NCBI RefSeq assembly: GCF_026013545.1
Contig: NZ_JAPDOG010000009.1
Location: 1-64,000 of the forward strand
Length of the DNA stretch: 64,000 nucleotides
Source: Defluviimonas salinarum
Lineage (GTDB): Bacteria; Pseudomonadota; Alphaproteobacteria; Rhodobacterales; Rhodobacteraceae
Direction: 5' to 3'
The translations under genes were made by a program, and so were the position numbers. Below the pieces are notes generated by a model. It did no database searches and had not been told where the DNA came from. It was given only the letters and a program-made list of their open reading frames with translations. Of this stretch, positions 16,198-24,817 are shown piece after piece (the stretch's first letter is position 1; every line of letters begins with the position of its first letter).

Positions 16198-17535
16198 ATG
16201 TCCGAGATACTCATCAGGAATGCCGCGCGGGTCGTGACCATGGACGCGGGCCGCACCGAGGTCGAAGGGGGCGACGTGCTGATCCGCGGCGGCGTGATCG
16301 CCGCGGTCGGTCAGGGCCTCGCGACCCGCGGCACCGTGGTCGAGGCGCAGGGCTGCGTGGTGACGCCCGGCCTCGTCAACACCCATCACCATCTTTACCA
16401 GACGCTCACCCGTGCGGTTCCGGGCGGGCAGGACGCGCTCCTCTTCGGCTGGCTGAAGACACTCTACCCGATCTGGGCGCGGTTCGGGCCCGAGGAGATG
16501 CGCGTCTCCGCGCTCACCGGGCTGGCCGAACTGGCGCTTTCAGGCTGCACGATGACGTCCGACCATCTCTACCTCTATCCGAACGGCGCCCGGCTGGACG
16601 ACACGATCGACGCGGCGCGCGAGATCGGGCTGCGGTTCCACCCGACGCGCGGCGCGATGTCGATCGGGACGAGCGCGGGCGGCCTGCCGCCCGACAGCCT
16701 CGTCGAGGCGGAGCCGGCGATCCTGAAGGACATGGAGCGGGTGGTGGACGCCTTCCATGACTCGGCCGAGGGGGCGATGGTGCGGGTGGGCCTCGCGCCC
16801 TGCTCGCCGTTCTCGGTCAGCCGTGACCTGATGCGCGAGGCGGCACTCCTGGCCCGCGACAAGGGCGTGATGCTGCACACGCATCTGGCCGAGAATGACG
16901 AGGACATCGCCTACAGCCTCGCGCAGTTCGGCTGCCGTCCGGGGCAATATGCCGAGGACCTCGGCTGGACCGGCGCCGATGTCTGGCATGCTCACTGCGT
17001 CAAGCTCGATGGTTCGGAGATCGATCTTTTCGCCCGGACCGGCACCGGCGTCGCCCATTGTCCCTGTTCGAATTGCCGGCTCGGCTCCGGCATTGCGCCG
17101 GTGCGCGCGATGCGCGATGCGGGCGTCAAGGTGGCGCTCGGCGTCGACGGCTCGGCGTCGAACGACGCCGGGAACCTGATCGCCGAGGCGCGGACCGCGA
17201 TGCTCCTGCAGCGCGTGGCGCGCGGGGCGGACGCGATGAGCGCGCGCGAGGCGCTGGAGATCGCGACGTTGGGCGGTGCGCGGGTGCTCGGGCGGTCGGA
17301 TTGCGGCGCGCTCGAACCCGGCAAGCGTGCCGATATCGCGGTCTGGGACCTTTCCGGGATCGAGGCCGCCGGCGCCTGGGACCCGGTCGCGGCGCTCGTG
17401 CTGTGCGGGCCGACACGGGTGCGTGATCTTTTCGTCGAAGGGCGTCAGGTCGTTCGGGACCAGCGGCTCACCACCATCGATCTCGATCATGCCGTTGCGG
17501 CCCAGAACGCGTTGGTGCGGCGCCTGATGCAGTGA
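16198..17535 (+). CDS. 8-oxoguanine deaminase family amidohydrolase
   Basis: The 445-residue protein is a metal-dependent amidohydrolase of the ATZ/TRZ group. The N-terminal metal motif is NTHHHLYQTLTRA (residues about 61-73). MLHTHLAEND (about 223-232), a further His in VWHAHCVKL and the metal-binding Asp in LGVDGSASND (about 316-325) complete the site. This arrangement, especially HHHLYQTLTRAVPG, is that of bacterial 8-oxoguanine deaminases, which convert 8-oxoguanine to urate and ammonia; the hydroxyatrazine hydrolase branch is close. ATG 16198 follows AGGAGGGAAC. Guanine deaminase lies about 1 kb further on in the opposite orientation, so this is likely a purine catabolism locus. Confidence 0.85.
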   Translation: MSEILIRNAARVVTMDAGRTEVEGGDVLIRGGVIAAVGQGLATRGTVVEAQGCVVTPGLVNTHHHLYQTLTRAVPGGQDALLFGWLKTLYPIWARFGPEEMRVSALTGLAELALSGCTMTSDHLYLYPNGARLDDTIDAAREIGLRFHPTRGAMSIGTSAGGLPPDSLVEAEPAILKDMERVVDAFHDSAEGAMVRVGLAPCSPFSVSRDLMREAALLARDKGVMLHTHLAENDEDIAYSLAQFGCRPGQYAEDLGWTGADVWHAHCVKLDGSEIDLFARTGTGVAHCPCSNCRLGSGIAPVRAMRDAGVKVALGVDGSASNDAGNLIAEARTAMLLQRVARGADAMSAREALEIATLGGARVLGRSDCGALEPGKRADIAVWDLSGIEAAGAWDPVAALVLCGPTRVRDLFVEGRQVVRDQRLTTIDLDHAVAAQNALVRRLMQ

Positions 17536-17628
17536 CCCGGAGCCGCCCGCCGTCGGCCCGGTTTGGGGGGGCGGCCGGGGTCGTGTTAGGCTTCGAGCCT
17601 GACCCATGAAGCGAGGGGCGAGGTCGCC

Positions 17629-17994
17629 GTGAAGATCGTGAAACCGGATCCGACGCAACGCGAGTCCGCGGTTGGAGAGCTCTATTTCGGCGCGCCTATC
17701 GATTACAGGTACCTTGTGACACGACCCGACAGTGGGGCGCTCGATGTCTGCCTCGTGGATTTCGAGCCCGGCGGGCGCAACAGGGTGCACACGCACGTCT
17801 ACGATCAGATCCTGTTCGTGACCGCTGGCCGCGGCATCGTCGCCGACCGGAACGGCGAGCATATCGTCGAGCCGGGGGACACCATCATCATTCCGGCCGG
17901 CGAGTCGCACTGGTATGGCGCCACGCCGGCAGACCGTTTCTCCCGTCTCTGCATCGAGCGCCACATCAACGAGATCACGATCGTCGAGGAGTGA
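17629..17994 (+). CDS. Cupin-domain protein
   Basis: The 121-residue protein is a single cupin_2 barrel. Motif 1 appears as RNRVHTHVYDQILFVTAGRG (about residues 50-69), with His-x-His and a later Asp/Gln in place of Glu; motif 2 as PGDTIIIPAGESHWYGA (about 85-101) with its metal-binding His. Cupins bind a metal and serve as sensors or small enzymes; no substrate can be assigned. The start codon is GTG 17629 with GAGG upstream. It lies between two purine deaminase genes and is coupled to the next gene by close spacing. Confidence 0.85.
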   Translation: MKIVKPDPTQRESAVGELYFGAPIDYRYLVTRPDSGALDVCLVDFEPGGRNRVHTHVYDQILFVTAGRGIVADRNGEHIVEPGDTIIIPAGESHWYGATPADRFSRLCIERHINEITIVEE

Positions 17995-18017
17995 GCGCCG
18001 GGCGCGGAGTGGACGGC

Positions 18018-18437
18018 ATGGACGACGAAGCGGAAATCCGGGCGTTGATCGGCGCGCATTTCGAGGCGCTTGGCTGGTCCGAGGGCGGGACGCCGGACTG
18101 GCGGCGGTTTCGGGCGGATTTCCTTCTGGACGCGCGGCTCTTTCCGGCCGCGCGACCGGTGGAATCGAAGACGCTGGACGATTTCGCCGCGCGCATGGAG
18201 CGGGTTGCGCGCGAGGTCCTGACCACGTTCGAGGAGCACACGCGCGGCATGGAGGTACGCGTGTTCGGCAACATCGCTGTCGTTCTGGCCGCCTCCGAGA
18301 TGATCGAGAACGGGCAAGACATCAATCGCGACGTCAGTGATTATCTCGTCGTGAAGTCCGGCGGGCAATGGCGGATCGCGGCGCAAGCGTGGGACAGGGA
18401 GACGCCGGAGAGGCCAGTGCCGCCCGATCTCCTGTGA
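18018..18437 (+). CDS. SnoaL/NTF2-like domain protein
   Basis: The 139-residue protein has the pattern of the NTF2-like (SnoaL/ketosteroid isomerase) fold: an N-terminal helix DDEAEIRALIGAHFEAL, a central helix pair, and C-terminal strands ending YLVVKSGGQWRIAAQAWDRE. Such proteins form cone-shaped dimers; some are isomerases, many are of unknown role. ATG 18018 is preferred for spacing, although a GTG at 17991 in the same frame would overlap the cupin stop by four bases. It is probably cotranscribed with the cupin gene. It converges on guanine deaminase. Confidence 0.7.
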   Translation: MDDEAEIRALIGAHFEALGWSEGGTPDWRRFRADFLLDARLFPAARPVESKTLDDFAARMERVAREVLTTFEEHTRGMEVRVFGNIAVVLAASEMIENGQDINRDVSDYLVVKSGGQWRIAAQAWDRETPERPVPPDLL

Positions 18438-18473
18438 TACGGGTTCGCGCGCTGGGCAGCCCGGAGCACGCGG

Positions 18474-19757
18474 TCAGAACTTGCGGATGCCCCCGGCCCA
18501 GACCGAGGTCACGGCACGATCGTCCCCCATCATGATCGTCGGGAAGACCGCTTCCCAGATGTCCTTGGCGCGCGTCGCGCGTTGCGCGATGGCCGGGGTG
18601 GAGGCGAGGTCGATCACCGCGATATCGGCTTCCATGCCCGGCGCGAGATTGCCGATCCGGCCGTCGGCGCGCAGGCTCCGGGCCGCGCCCTGTGTCGCGA
18701 GCCACCAGAGTTCGGAGGGATGCAACGGCCGCCCGCGGAGCTGCGCCACCTCGTAGGCTGCGGCCATCGTGCGCAGCATCGAGAAGGACGACCCGCCGCC
18801 GGTGTCCGTGGCAAGGCCGATCCGGTGGCCCGAACGCGACAGACCGTCCATGTCGAACAGCCCCGAACCGATGAAGGTGTTCGAGGTCGGGCAGTGGATG
18901 AGGCTCGCATCGACCTCCTTCAACCGGTCGATCTCGCGCGGCTCGAGGTAGATCGCATGACCGAACAGCGCCCCAGGCCCGAGAAGGCCGAACTGCTCGT
19001 AGGTATCGAGATAGTCCCTGAGCGTTGGGAAGAGCGACTTGACCCACGCGACCTCGTCGGTCTGCTCGGAAAGATGCGTCTGCATCAGGCAGTCCGGGTG
19101 CTCCTTCCAGAGCGCGCCCATCGCTTCGAGCTGTTCGGGCGTCGAGGTCGGCGAGAAGCGGGGTGTGACCACATAGGAAAGCCGCCCGCGCCCCTGCCAT
19201 TTCTCCAGCAGCCGCTTGCTGTCGTCATAGGCCGACCGCGGCGTATCGGTGAGCGCCTCGGGCGCGTTGCGGTCCATGCAGGTCTTGCCGGCGAAGGCGC
19301 GCAGGCCGCGGCGCTCGGCCTCGGTGAAGAAGGCGTCGACGCTTTCGGGATGGATCGTGCAGTAGGAGCAAACCGTGGTGGTGCCGTTCGAGAGCGTCAG
19401 GTCGAAATAGCGCGCGGCGATCTCGGCGGCGTAGGCCGGGTCGGCGAACTTCATCTCTTCCGGAAAGGTGTAGGAATTCAGCCAGTCGATGAGCCGCTTG
19501 CCCCAGCTCGCGATCATCGCGGTCTGGGGGTAATGGACATGGGCATCGACGAAACCGGCCGAGATCAGCGCCTTGCCGTAATCGGTCACCTTTGCCTGCG
19601 GGTGGGCGCGGCGAAGGTCATCCGCCTCGCCCACCTCCGCGATGTGCCCCGCCTCGATGAGCACGCCGCCGCGCGCCGAGTGCCGCCCCGCCTCGACGCC
19701 GTCGGTCATCGGGTTTCCGGTAAACTGCAGCACCTGTCCGATCAGGAGATCCGCCAT
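18474..19757 (-). CDS. guaD: Guanine deaminase
   Basis: Guanine deaminase converts guanine to xanthine and ammonia. The 427-residue protein has the family signature SAGFVDAHVHYPQTAMIASW around residues 66-85, where the His-x-His pair binds zinc. Further ligands appear in MQTHLSEQTDEV (His, about 233) and in GLATDTGGGSSFSML (Asp, about 325). The start at ATG 19757 gives MADLLIGQVLQF, which fits the family. Together with the 8-oxoguanine deaminase on the other strand, it points to use of purines as a nitrogen source or to salvage of damaged bases. Confidence 0.95.
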   Translation of the reverse strand: MADLLIGQVLQFTGNPMTDGVEAGRHSARGGVLIEAGHIAEVGEADDLRRAHPQAKVTDYGKALISAGFVDAHVHYPQTAMIASWGKRLIDWLNSYTFPEEMKFADPAYAAEIAARYFDLTLSNGTTTVCSYCTIHPESVDAFFTEAERRGLRAFAGKTCMDRNAPEALTDTPRSAYDDSKRLLEKWQGRGRLSYVVTPRFSPTSTPEQLEAMGALWKEHPDCLMQTHLSEQTDEVAWVKSLFPTLRDYLDTYEQFGLLGPGALFGHAIYLEPREIDRLKEVDASLIHCPTSNTFIGSGLFDMDGLSRSGHRIGLATDTGGGSSFSMLRTMAAAYEVAQLRGRPLHPSELWWLATQGAARSLRADGRIGNLAPGMEADIAVIDLASTPAIAQRATRAKDIWEAVFPTIMMGDDRAVTSVWAGGIRKF

Positions 19758-19887
19758 CTCGCCTCGCCATCATAATTCCGTTGCCTGCGCAGTCTAAGGC
19801 CATGAGGGGCACGGGGAAATCCGCCCGTTGCCCCTGTTTCTTTGAAACTCCTTCCGATAATGTCGCGGTAATCGAGCGGGGGGCAGG

Positions 19888-21270
19888 ATGACGGAAGCCG
19901 AGGGAGAGGTCGTCGAGCGGGACGAGGACGAATACGCCCTCGATCCCGAGGTCGTCGATGCCATCCTCGATGCCGTCGAGGCCGGTGATGCCGCGCGCAT
20001 CGACGAGTTGATGGAGCCGCTGCACGCGGCCGACATCGCCGACCTTTTCGAGCAGATCGGTTACAACGACCGGGCCGCGCTGATCGGCCTCTGGTCGCGC
20101 GGCATCGACGGCGAGATCCTCTCCGAACTCGACGAATCGATCCGCGAGGAAGTGATCGAGTTGCTGCCGCACGAGGTCCTGACCGAGGCGGTGCGGGAAC
20201 TCGATTCCGACGACGTCGTCGACCTCATCGAGGACCTCGAGGAGCCGCAGCAGGAGCGCATCCTCGGCGCGCTCGAGGACAGCGACCGGGCCGCCGTCGA
20301 GCAGTCGCTCACCTATCCGGAATATTCCGCCGGCCGGCTCATGCAACGCGAGGTTGTGACCGCGCCGGATGACTGGACGGTCGGGCAGGCGATCGATTTC
20401 CTGCGAAACGCCAAGGAGTTGCCGGATCAGTTCTACCACGTGATTCTGATCGACCCACGCTGGCATCCCACCGGTTACGTCACGCTTGGCAAGCTTCTGT
20501 CGTCGAAGCGGGCAGTGCCGCTGACCGACATCACCGAGGACAGTTTCCGCACCATCGACGTGCTGGAGGAGGAGGGCGATGTCGCCTATGCCTTCAACCA
20601 GTACCACCTGATCTCGGCGCCCGTCGTGGATGCCGACGACCGGTTGGTCGGCGTCATCACCATAGACGACGCGATGGCGGTCCTCGACGAGGAGCACGAG
20701 GAGGACATCCTGCGCCTCGCCGGCGTCGGCGAGGGCTCGCTTTCCGACAGCGTGGTCGAGACGACGAAGCAGCGCCTGCCCTGGCTGGCCGTCAACCTCG
20801 TCACCGCGATCCTCGCCTCGATCGTCATCGCCCAGTTCGAGGGCGTGATCGGGCGGATCGTGGCGCTCGCGGTGCTGATGCCGATCGTCGCCTCGATGGG
20901 CGGCAATGCCGGGACCCAGGCGCTGACGGTCGCGGTGCGCGCCATCGCGACGCGCGACCTCACGGGCTCGAACATGTGGCGGGTCGTCCGCCGCGAGGCC
21001 ACCGTCGGCCTTTTCAACGGCGTGATCTTCGCCGTCGTCATGGGCGCGGTCGGCTGGTTCTGGTTCGGCTCCGCGATGATCGGGGTGGTGCTCGCTGCCG
21101 CAATGGTGGTCAATCTGGTCGTTGCCGGGCTCGCCGGGATTCTGGTGCCCGTGGCACTTGAGAAGGCAGGCGTGGACCCCGCGCTCGCCTCGGGAGCCTT
21201 CGTGACGACGGTGACCGATGTGGTCGGGTTCTTCGCGTTCCTCGGACTGGCGGCGGTGGTGCTTCTGTGA
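19888..21270 (+). CDS. mgtE: Magnesium transporter MgtE
   Basis: MgtE is a Mg2+-gated channel of the inner membrane. The 460-residue protein has the standard layout: an acidic N-terminal superhelical domain (residues about 15-140), two CBS domains (about 145-275; for example AFNQYHLISAPVVDADDRLV), the plug helix, and five transmembrane helices from about residue 295, including MPIVASMGGNAGTQALTVAV, the conserved pore segment. The start ATG 19888 has GGGGGGCAGG upstream. Its stop overlaps the start of the next gene by four bases. Confidence 0.96.
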   Translation: MTEAEGEVVERDEDEYALDPEVVDAILDAVEAGDAARIDELMEPLHAADIADLFEQIGYNDRAALIGLWSRGIDGEILSELDESIREEVIELLPHEVLTEAVRELDSDDVVDLIEDLEEPQQERILGALEDSDRAAVEQSLTYPEYSAGRLMQREVVTAPDDWTVGQAIDFLRNAKELPDQFYHVILIDPRWHPTGYVTLGKLLSSKRAVPLTDITEDSFRTIDVLEEEGDVAYAFNQYHLISAPVVDADDRLVGVITIDDAMAVLDEEHEEDILRLAGVGEGSLSDSVVETTKQRLPWLAVNLVTAILASIVIAQFEGVIGRIVALAVLMPIVASMGGNAGTQALTVAVRAIATRDLTGSNMWRVVRREATVGLFNGVIFAVVMGAVGWFWFGSAMIGVVLAAAMVVNLVVAGLAGILVPVALEKAGVDPALASGAFVTTVTDVVGFFAFLGLAAVVLL

Positions 21271-21821
21271 ACCTGACTGAAATCAAGGCGGCTGCGCGGG
21301 CGGAGGCATTTGCCCGGCGCAAGGTGGCGTTCGCGGCGCGGGCGGCTGAGGATTGCGCCCGCCTGAAGGCGGTGCTAACGGAGCATTCCGGCAAGGCGCT
21401 CGCGGGCTACATGCCGATGCGGACCGAGATCGACTGCCTGCCGGCGATGGCGGCGCATGCGGGGGCGGTCGGCGTGCCGGTGATCCTCGGGGCAGGGACG
21501 CCCTTGAAGTTCCGTAGCTGGAGCCCGGAGGCGACGATGGTCGCAGGCGAGTTCGGTGCCCTCATCCCCGAGAGCGGCGACTGGGTCGAGCCCGATGTCC
21601 TGATCGTGCCGCTTCTGGCCTTCGACCGGCGCGGCTACCGCCTCGGCTATGGCGGCGGCTTCTACGACCGGACGCTCGAGGGGCTCCGTGCGCGAAAATC
21701 CGTGACCGCGATCGGCTTCGCCTTCGCGGCGCAGGAGGTGGACGAGGTGCCGATCGAGCCGACCGACCAGCCGCTCGACCTGATTGTCACCGAGGCCGAG
21801 GTCTTCGCGCCGGGCCGGTGA
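21267..21821 (+). CDS. 5-formyltetrahydrofolate cyclo-ligase
   Basis: The enzyme converts 5-formyl-THF to 5,10-methenyl-THF with ATP, recovering folate from a storage or dead-end form. The 184-residue protein has the conserved LLAFDRRGYRLGYGGGFYDR motif (about residues 115-134), which binds ATP/substrate, and the N-terminal K/R-rich start. The start is GTG 21267 and it overlaps the mgtE stop (GTGA), so translation is coupled. The corresponding E. coli gene is ygfA/fau. Confidence 0.94.
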   Translation: MNLTEIKAAARAEAFARRKVAFAARAAEDCARLKAVLTEHSGKALAGYMPMRTEIDCLPAMAAHAGAVGVPVILGAGTPLKFRSWSPEATMVAGEFGALIPESGDWVEPDVLIVPLLAFDRRGYRLGYGGGFYDRTLEGLRARKSVTAIGFAFAAQEVDEVPIEPTDQPLDLIVTEAEVFAPGR

Positions 21822-21830
21822 GCGGAGGCT

Positions 21831-22472
21831 TTAAGCTCTGAGCGCCGCCGCCTCGCGCGCAAGCGCGGTGATCGCGGCCCAGTCGCCGGCGGCGACCCGG
21901 TCCTTCGGCGCGACCCAGCTGCCGCCGACGCAGAGCACATTGGCAAGTTTCAGGTAGTTTCCGACATTCGCCGGGCCGATGCCGCCCGTCGGGCAGAAGC
22001 GGACCTGCGGGATCGGCGCGCCGATCGCGGCGAGCGCGGGAGCGCCGCCGGAGGCTTCGGCGGGGAAGAACTTCTGCACCGTGTAGCCGCGTTCGAGAAG
22101 CGCCATCACCTCGGTCGCGGTCGCGGCACCGGGCAGGACCGGCAGGCCCTCGTCCTCACAGGCCTTGAGCAGGCTGTCGGTCGCGCCGGGCGAGACGCCG
22201 AACCGGGCACCCGCGGCCTTGGCGGCCTTGACGTCGGCGGGGGTGATGAGGGTGCCCGCGCCGACGACGCCGCCCTCGACCCCGGCCATGGCGCGGATCG
22301 CGTCGAGTGCTGCGGGCGTGCGCAGGGTCACCTCGAGTGCCGGAAGGCCGCCAGCGACGAGGGCGCGCGCGAGCGGGGCGGCGCTGGTCATATCCTCGAC
22401 CACGAGGACCGGAACGACGGGGGCGAGGCGACAGATTTCTTCGGCCTTGGCCGATTGCGCGGCGGGGGTCAT
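21831..22472 (-). CDS. eda: 2-keto-3-deoxy-6-phosphogluconate (KDPG) aldolase
   Basis: KDPG aldolase splits 2-keto-3-deoxy-6-phosphogluconate into pyruvate and glyceraldehyde-3-phosphate, the last step of the Entner-Doudoroff pathway. The 213-residue protein has the catalytic Glu in LPALEVTLRT (about residue 47), the Schiff-base Lys in VQKFFPAEASGG (about 134) and the phosphate-binding FCPTGGI (about 159-165). It is the second gene of an edd-eda operon; an 82-bp gap between the two genes holds an interspersed repeat. Confidence 0.97.
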   Translation of the reverse strand: MTPAAQSAKAEEICRLAPVVPVLVVEDMTSAAPLARALVAGGLPALEVTLRTPAALDAIRAMAGVEGGVVGAGTLITPADVKAAKAAGARFGVSPGATDSLLKACEDEGLPVLPGAATATEVMALLERGYTVQKFFPAEASGGAPALAAIGAPIPQVRFCPTGGIGPANVGNYLKLANVLCVGGSWVAPKDRVAAGDWAAITALAREAAALRA

Positions 22473-22513
22473 CGCTCATCCTTCTGCGGTTCGGCGGGAG
22501 GCGGCGTCGGACG

Positions 22514-22546
22514 CCTCCGGCGGGGGTATTTTGGCAATAAAGAAGC
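22514..22546 (+). repeat. Interspersed intergenic repeat in the eda-edd gap (copy 1)
   Basis: The sequence CGGGGGTATTTTGGCAATAAAGAAG (22521-22545) preceded by CCTCCGG matches, with three mismatches over 25 bases, a reverse-oriented copy at 32349-32373 between ccmA and ccmB. A looser copy lies at 27951-27975. Motifs of the form GGGGTATTT followed by GGCAA and AAGAAG are common between genes in Rhodobacteraceae genomes as far as is remembered. The role is unknown. Confidence 0.55.
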
Positions 22547-22554
22547 GGGCGCGC

Positions 22555-24354
22555 TCACAGGAGCGCCGAGGCGCCGTCGGTGGCGGCGCCGACGTGGCGG
22601 CGGAAGGTCTCGAAGAGCTCTCGGCCGATGCCGCGGCGGTTGGCCGAGAGGTCCGGGGTCTCGGGTGTGCGGGCGGCGAGGTCGACGCCCCTGACAGCGA
22701 GCTCCCCGGTCGTGACGTCGAGCCGGATCACGTCGCCGTCGCGGAGTCGCGCGAGCGGGCCGCCGGCGGCGGCCTCGGGGCTGACATGGATCGCCGCAGG
22801 GACCTTGCCGGAGGCGCCCGACATCCGCCCGTCGGTGACGAGCGCGACCCTGAGGCCGCGGCCGAGGAGCACCGACAGCACCGGCGTCAGCGAATGCAGT
22901 TCCGGCATGCCGTTGGCCTGCGGTCCCTGGAAACGCACGACGACGACGGTGTCGGCGGTGAACTCGCCCCTCGCGAAGGCGGCCTTGACCTGGTCCTGGT
23001 CGGAGAAGATCCGCGCCGGGGCTTCGACGACCTGGTATTCCGGCGCGACGGCCGAAGCCTTGATCACCGCGCGGCCGAGGTTGCCGGTGAGTTCCCTGAG
23101 CCCGCCGGTCGGCTGGAACGGGTCGGCGGCCGGACGCAGGATCCTGTCGTTCTCGGTCCTGGTCGGTCCGGCGCGCCAGGCGAGCGCGCCGTCCGTAAGG
23201 ACCGGCTCCTCGGTATAGCGGCGGAGCCCGTCGCCCGCCACGGTACGGACGTCCTCGTGCAGTAGCCCGGCCTCTAGGAGTTCGCCGATGAGGAAGCCGA
23301 GTCCGCCCGCGGCGTGGAAATGGTTCACGTCGGCGAGCCCGTTCGGATAGACCTTGGCCATCAGGGGCACGATTTCCGATATGGCGGCGAAATCCTCGAG
23401 CTCCAGCGAGACCCCGGCGGCCCGCGCCATCGCCGGCAGGTGCATCACGAGGTTCGTCGACCCCCCGGTCGCCATAAGCCCGACAATGCCGTTGACGAAG
23501 GCGCGTTCGTCGAGGATCTCGCCCGCCGGGCGGAAGTCGTTGCCGAGCGCGGTGATCTTGGCCGCACGGGTCACGGCGGCGGTGGTGAGCGCCTCGCGCA
23601 GGGGCGTGTTTGGGTTGACGAAGCTCGCGCCGGGCAGGTGCAGCCCCATGAACTCCATCAGCATCTGGTTGGTGTTCGCGGTGCCGTAGAAGGTGCAGGT
23701 TCCGGGTCCGTGATAGGCCGCCATCTCGGCCTTCATCAGCTCGTCGCGGCCGATCTCGCCCGCGGCGAAGCGGTTGCGAATCTTCGACTTCTCGTCATTG
23801 GGCAGGCCTGAGGGCATCGGCCCGGCGGGCACGAAGATCGCGGGCACATGGCCGAAGCTGGCCGCCGCCATCACGAGGCCGGGCACGATCTTGTCGCAGA
23901 CGCCGAGATAGAGTGCCGCGTCGTAGCAGTTGTGGCTCATCGCCACCCCGGCGGCGAGCGCGATCACGTCGCGCGAGAAGAGGCTGAGCTCCATGCCGAC
24001 CTGGCCTTGCGTGACGCCGTCGCACATCGCCGGCACGCCGCCCGCGACCTGGGCGGTCGCACCGGCAGCGCGGGCGGCGGTGCGGATGAGGTCGGGGTAA
24101 CGCTCGTAGGGCTGGTGCGCCGACAGCATGTCGTTATAGGCGGTGACGACGCCGATGTTCGGCGCCCGGCCCGCCGCGAGGCGGTCCTTGTCCTCGGCCA
24201 TCGCGGCATAGGCATGAGCCTGGTTGCCGCAGCTCAGGTGCGCGCGCGCGGGGCCTGCCTCGGCCGCCTGGCGGAGCCGCCCGAGATAGGCGGAGCGGCT
24301 CTCGGCCGATCGGCGCTGGATGCGGTCGGTGATCTCGGCAAGGCGCGGGTGCAT
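22555..24354 (-). CDS. edd: Phosphogluconate dehydratase
   Basis: Edd dehydrates 6-phosphogluconate to KDPG, the committed step of the Entner-Doudoroff pathway. The 599-residue protein belongs to the IlvD/Edd iron-sulfur dehydratases: the signature [19 protein letters not shown] (around residues 115-133) and the Cys in the later GVCDKIVPG stretch (about 160) are cluster ligands. The N-terminus [16 protein letters not shown] fits the family; ATG 24354 follows GAGGAACC, while the open frame upstream of it crosses the putative operator. It is read with eda. Confidence 0.97.
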   Translation of the reverse strand: MHPRLAEITDRIQRRSAESRSAYLGRLRQAAEAGPARAHLSCGNQAHAYAAMAEDKDRLAAGRAPNIGVVTAYNDMLSAHQPYERYPDLIRTAARAAGATAQVAGGVPAMCDGVTQGQVGMELSLFSRDVIALAAGVAMSHNCYDAALYLGVCDKIVPGLVMAAASFGHVPAIFVPAGPMPSGLPNDEKSKIRNRFAAGEIGRDELMKAEMAAYHGPGTCTFYGTANTNQMLMEFMGLHLPGASFVNPNTPLREALTTAAVTRAAKITALGNDFRPAGEILDERAFVNGIVGLMATGGSTNLVMHLPAMARAAGVSLELEDFAAISEIVPLMAKVYPNGLADVNHFHAAGGLGFLIGELLEAGLLHEDVRTVAGDGLRRYTEEPVLTDGALAWRAGPTRTENDRILRPAADPFQPTGGLRELTGNLGRAVIKASAVAPEYQVVEAPARIFSDQDQVKAAFARGEFTADTVVVVRFQGPQANGMPELHSLTPVLSVLLGRGLRVALVTDGRMSGASGKVPAAIHVSPEAAAGGPLARLRDGDVIRLDVTTGELAVRGVDLAARTPETPDLSANRRGIGRELFETFRRHVGAATDGASALL

Positions 24355-24418
24355 GGGTGGTTCCTCGAACGTCCGGAATGGCGGGACAATAGCCGCCTCG
24401 CCGCGCCATAGCATGATC

Positions 24419-24432
24419 TGTTATCGCTAACA
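24419..24432. promoter_or_regulatory. Candidate LacI-family operator upstream of edd
   Basis: The 14-bp near-perfect palindrome TGTTATCGCTAACA, with a central CG and a single mismatched pair, lies 65 bp upstream of the edd start codon. It has the shape of LacI/GalR-family operators (consensus like TGTTAnCGnTAACA), as used by gluconate and sugar regulators. It would be well placed to repress edd-eda; it could also act on the divergent small gene at 24556. No LacI-family gene is in the window. Confidence 0.55.
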
Positions 24433-24555
24433 ACCGTCCTGCGCCCATACTGCGCCCGCCATGCACTCGTCGCATGGCGGGGTTTCGCATCTGTCCGTGG
24501 CGCTTCCCCGCTGCGTCGCTTACCTCGCCGCCGAACCAGATTGCAGGAGCCCGTC

Positions 24556-24720
24556 ATGGCCCAGACCCTGAAATACGAACTGCCGACCTATGAGGAACAG
24601 CGGAACATAATGGCCCGCGCCCGCCAGATGCAGGGCGACGCGATGGCCGAGGCGTTCCGTGCGCTGGCCCGGGCGCTGCGCCGCATGGTGAAGCCCCGGA
24701 CCGCCGCCACGAGCCACTGA
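24556..24720 (+). CDS. Small conserved-type protein of 54 residues, function unknown
   Basis: The product begins MAQTLKYELPTYEEQRNIMA and continues as an amphipathic helix with many Arg, Ala and Met residues, ending RRMVKPRTAATSH. The ribosome-binding site is GCAGGAG, eight bases before ATG, and a clear intrinsic terminator follows, which supports a real gene. Its build (short, helical, Arg-rich) recalls DUF1127-type alphaproteobacterial small proteins, but the DUF1127 core is missing and no family was recognised. It is divergent from edd. Confidence 0.7.
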   Translation: MAQTLKYELPTYEEQRNIMARARQMQGDAMAEAFRALARALRRMVKPRTAATSH

Positions 24721-24735
24721 AGCTCGGCAAGGGGC

Positions 24736-24760
24736 GGGCGCGTCAATGGATGCGCCCTTT
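24736..24760 (+). terminator. Rho-independent terminator after the 54-residue protein gene
   Basis: A stem GGGCGCGTC (24736-24744) / GATGCGCCC (24749-24757) with one G-U pair and an AATG loop is followed by TTT and a C-run. It lies 15 bp after the stop codon of the small gene. Confidence 0.75.
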
Positions 24761-24817
24761 CCCCCGCGCGGCGTTCCGACTAGAGGAGGGAAAACCCCTC
24801 CTGACCGGACCCGAGCG

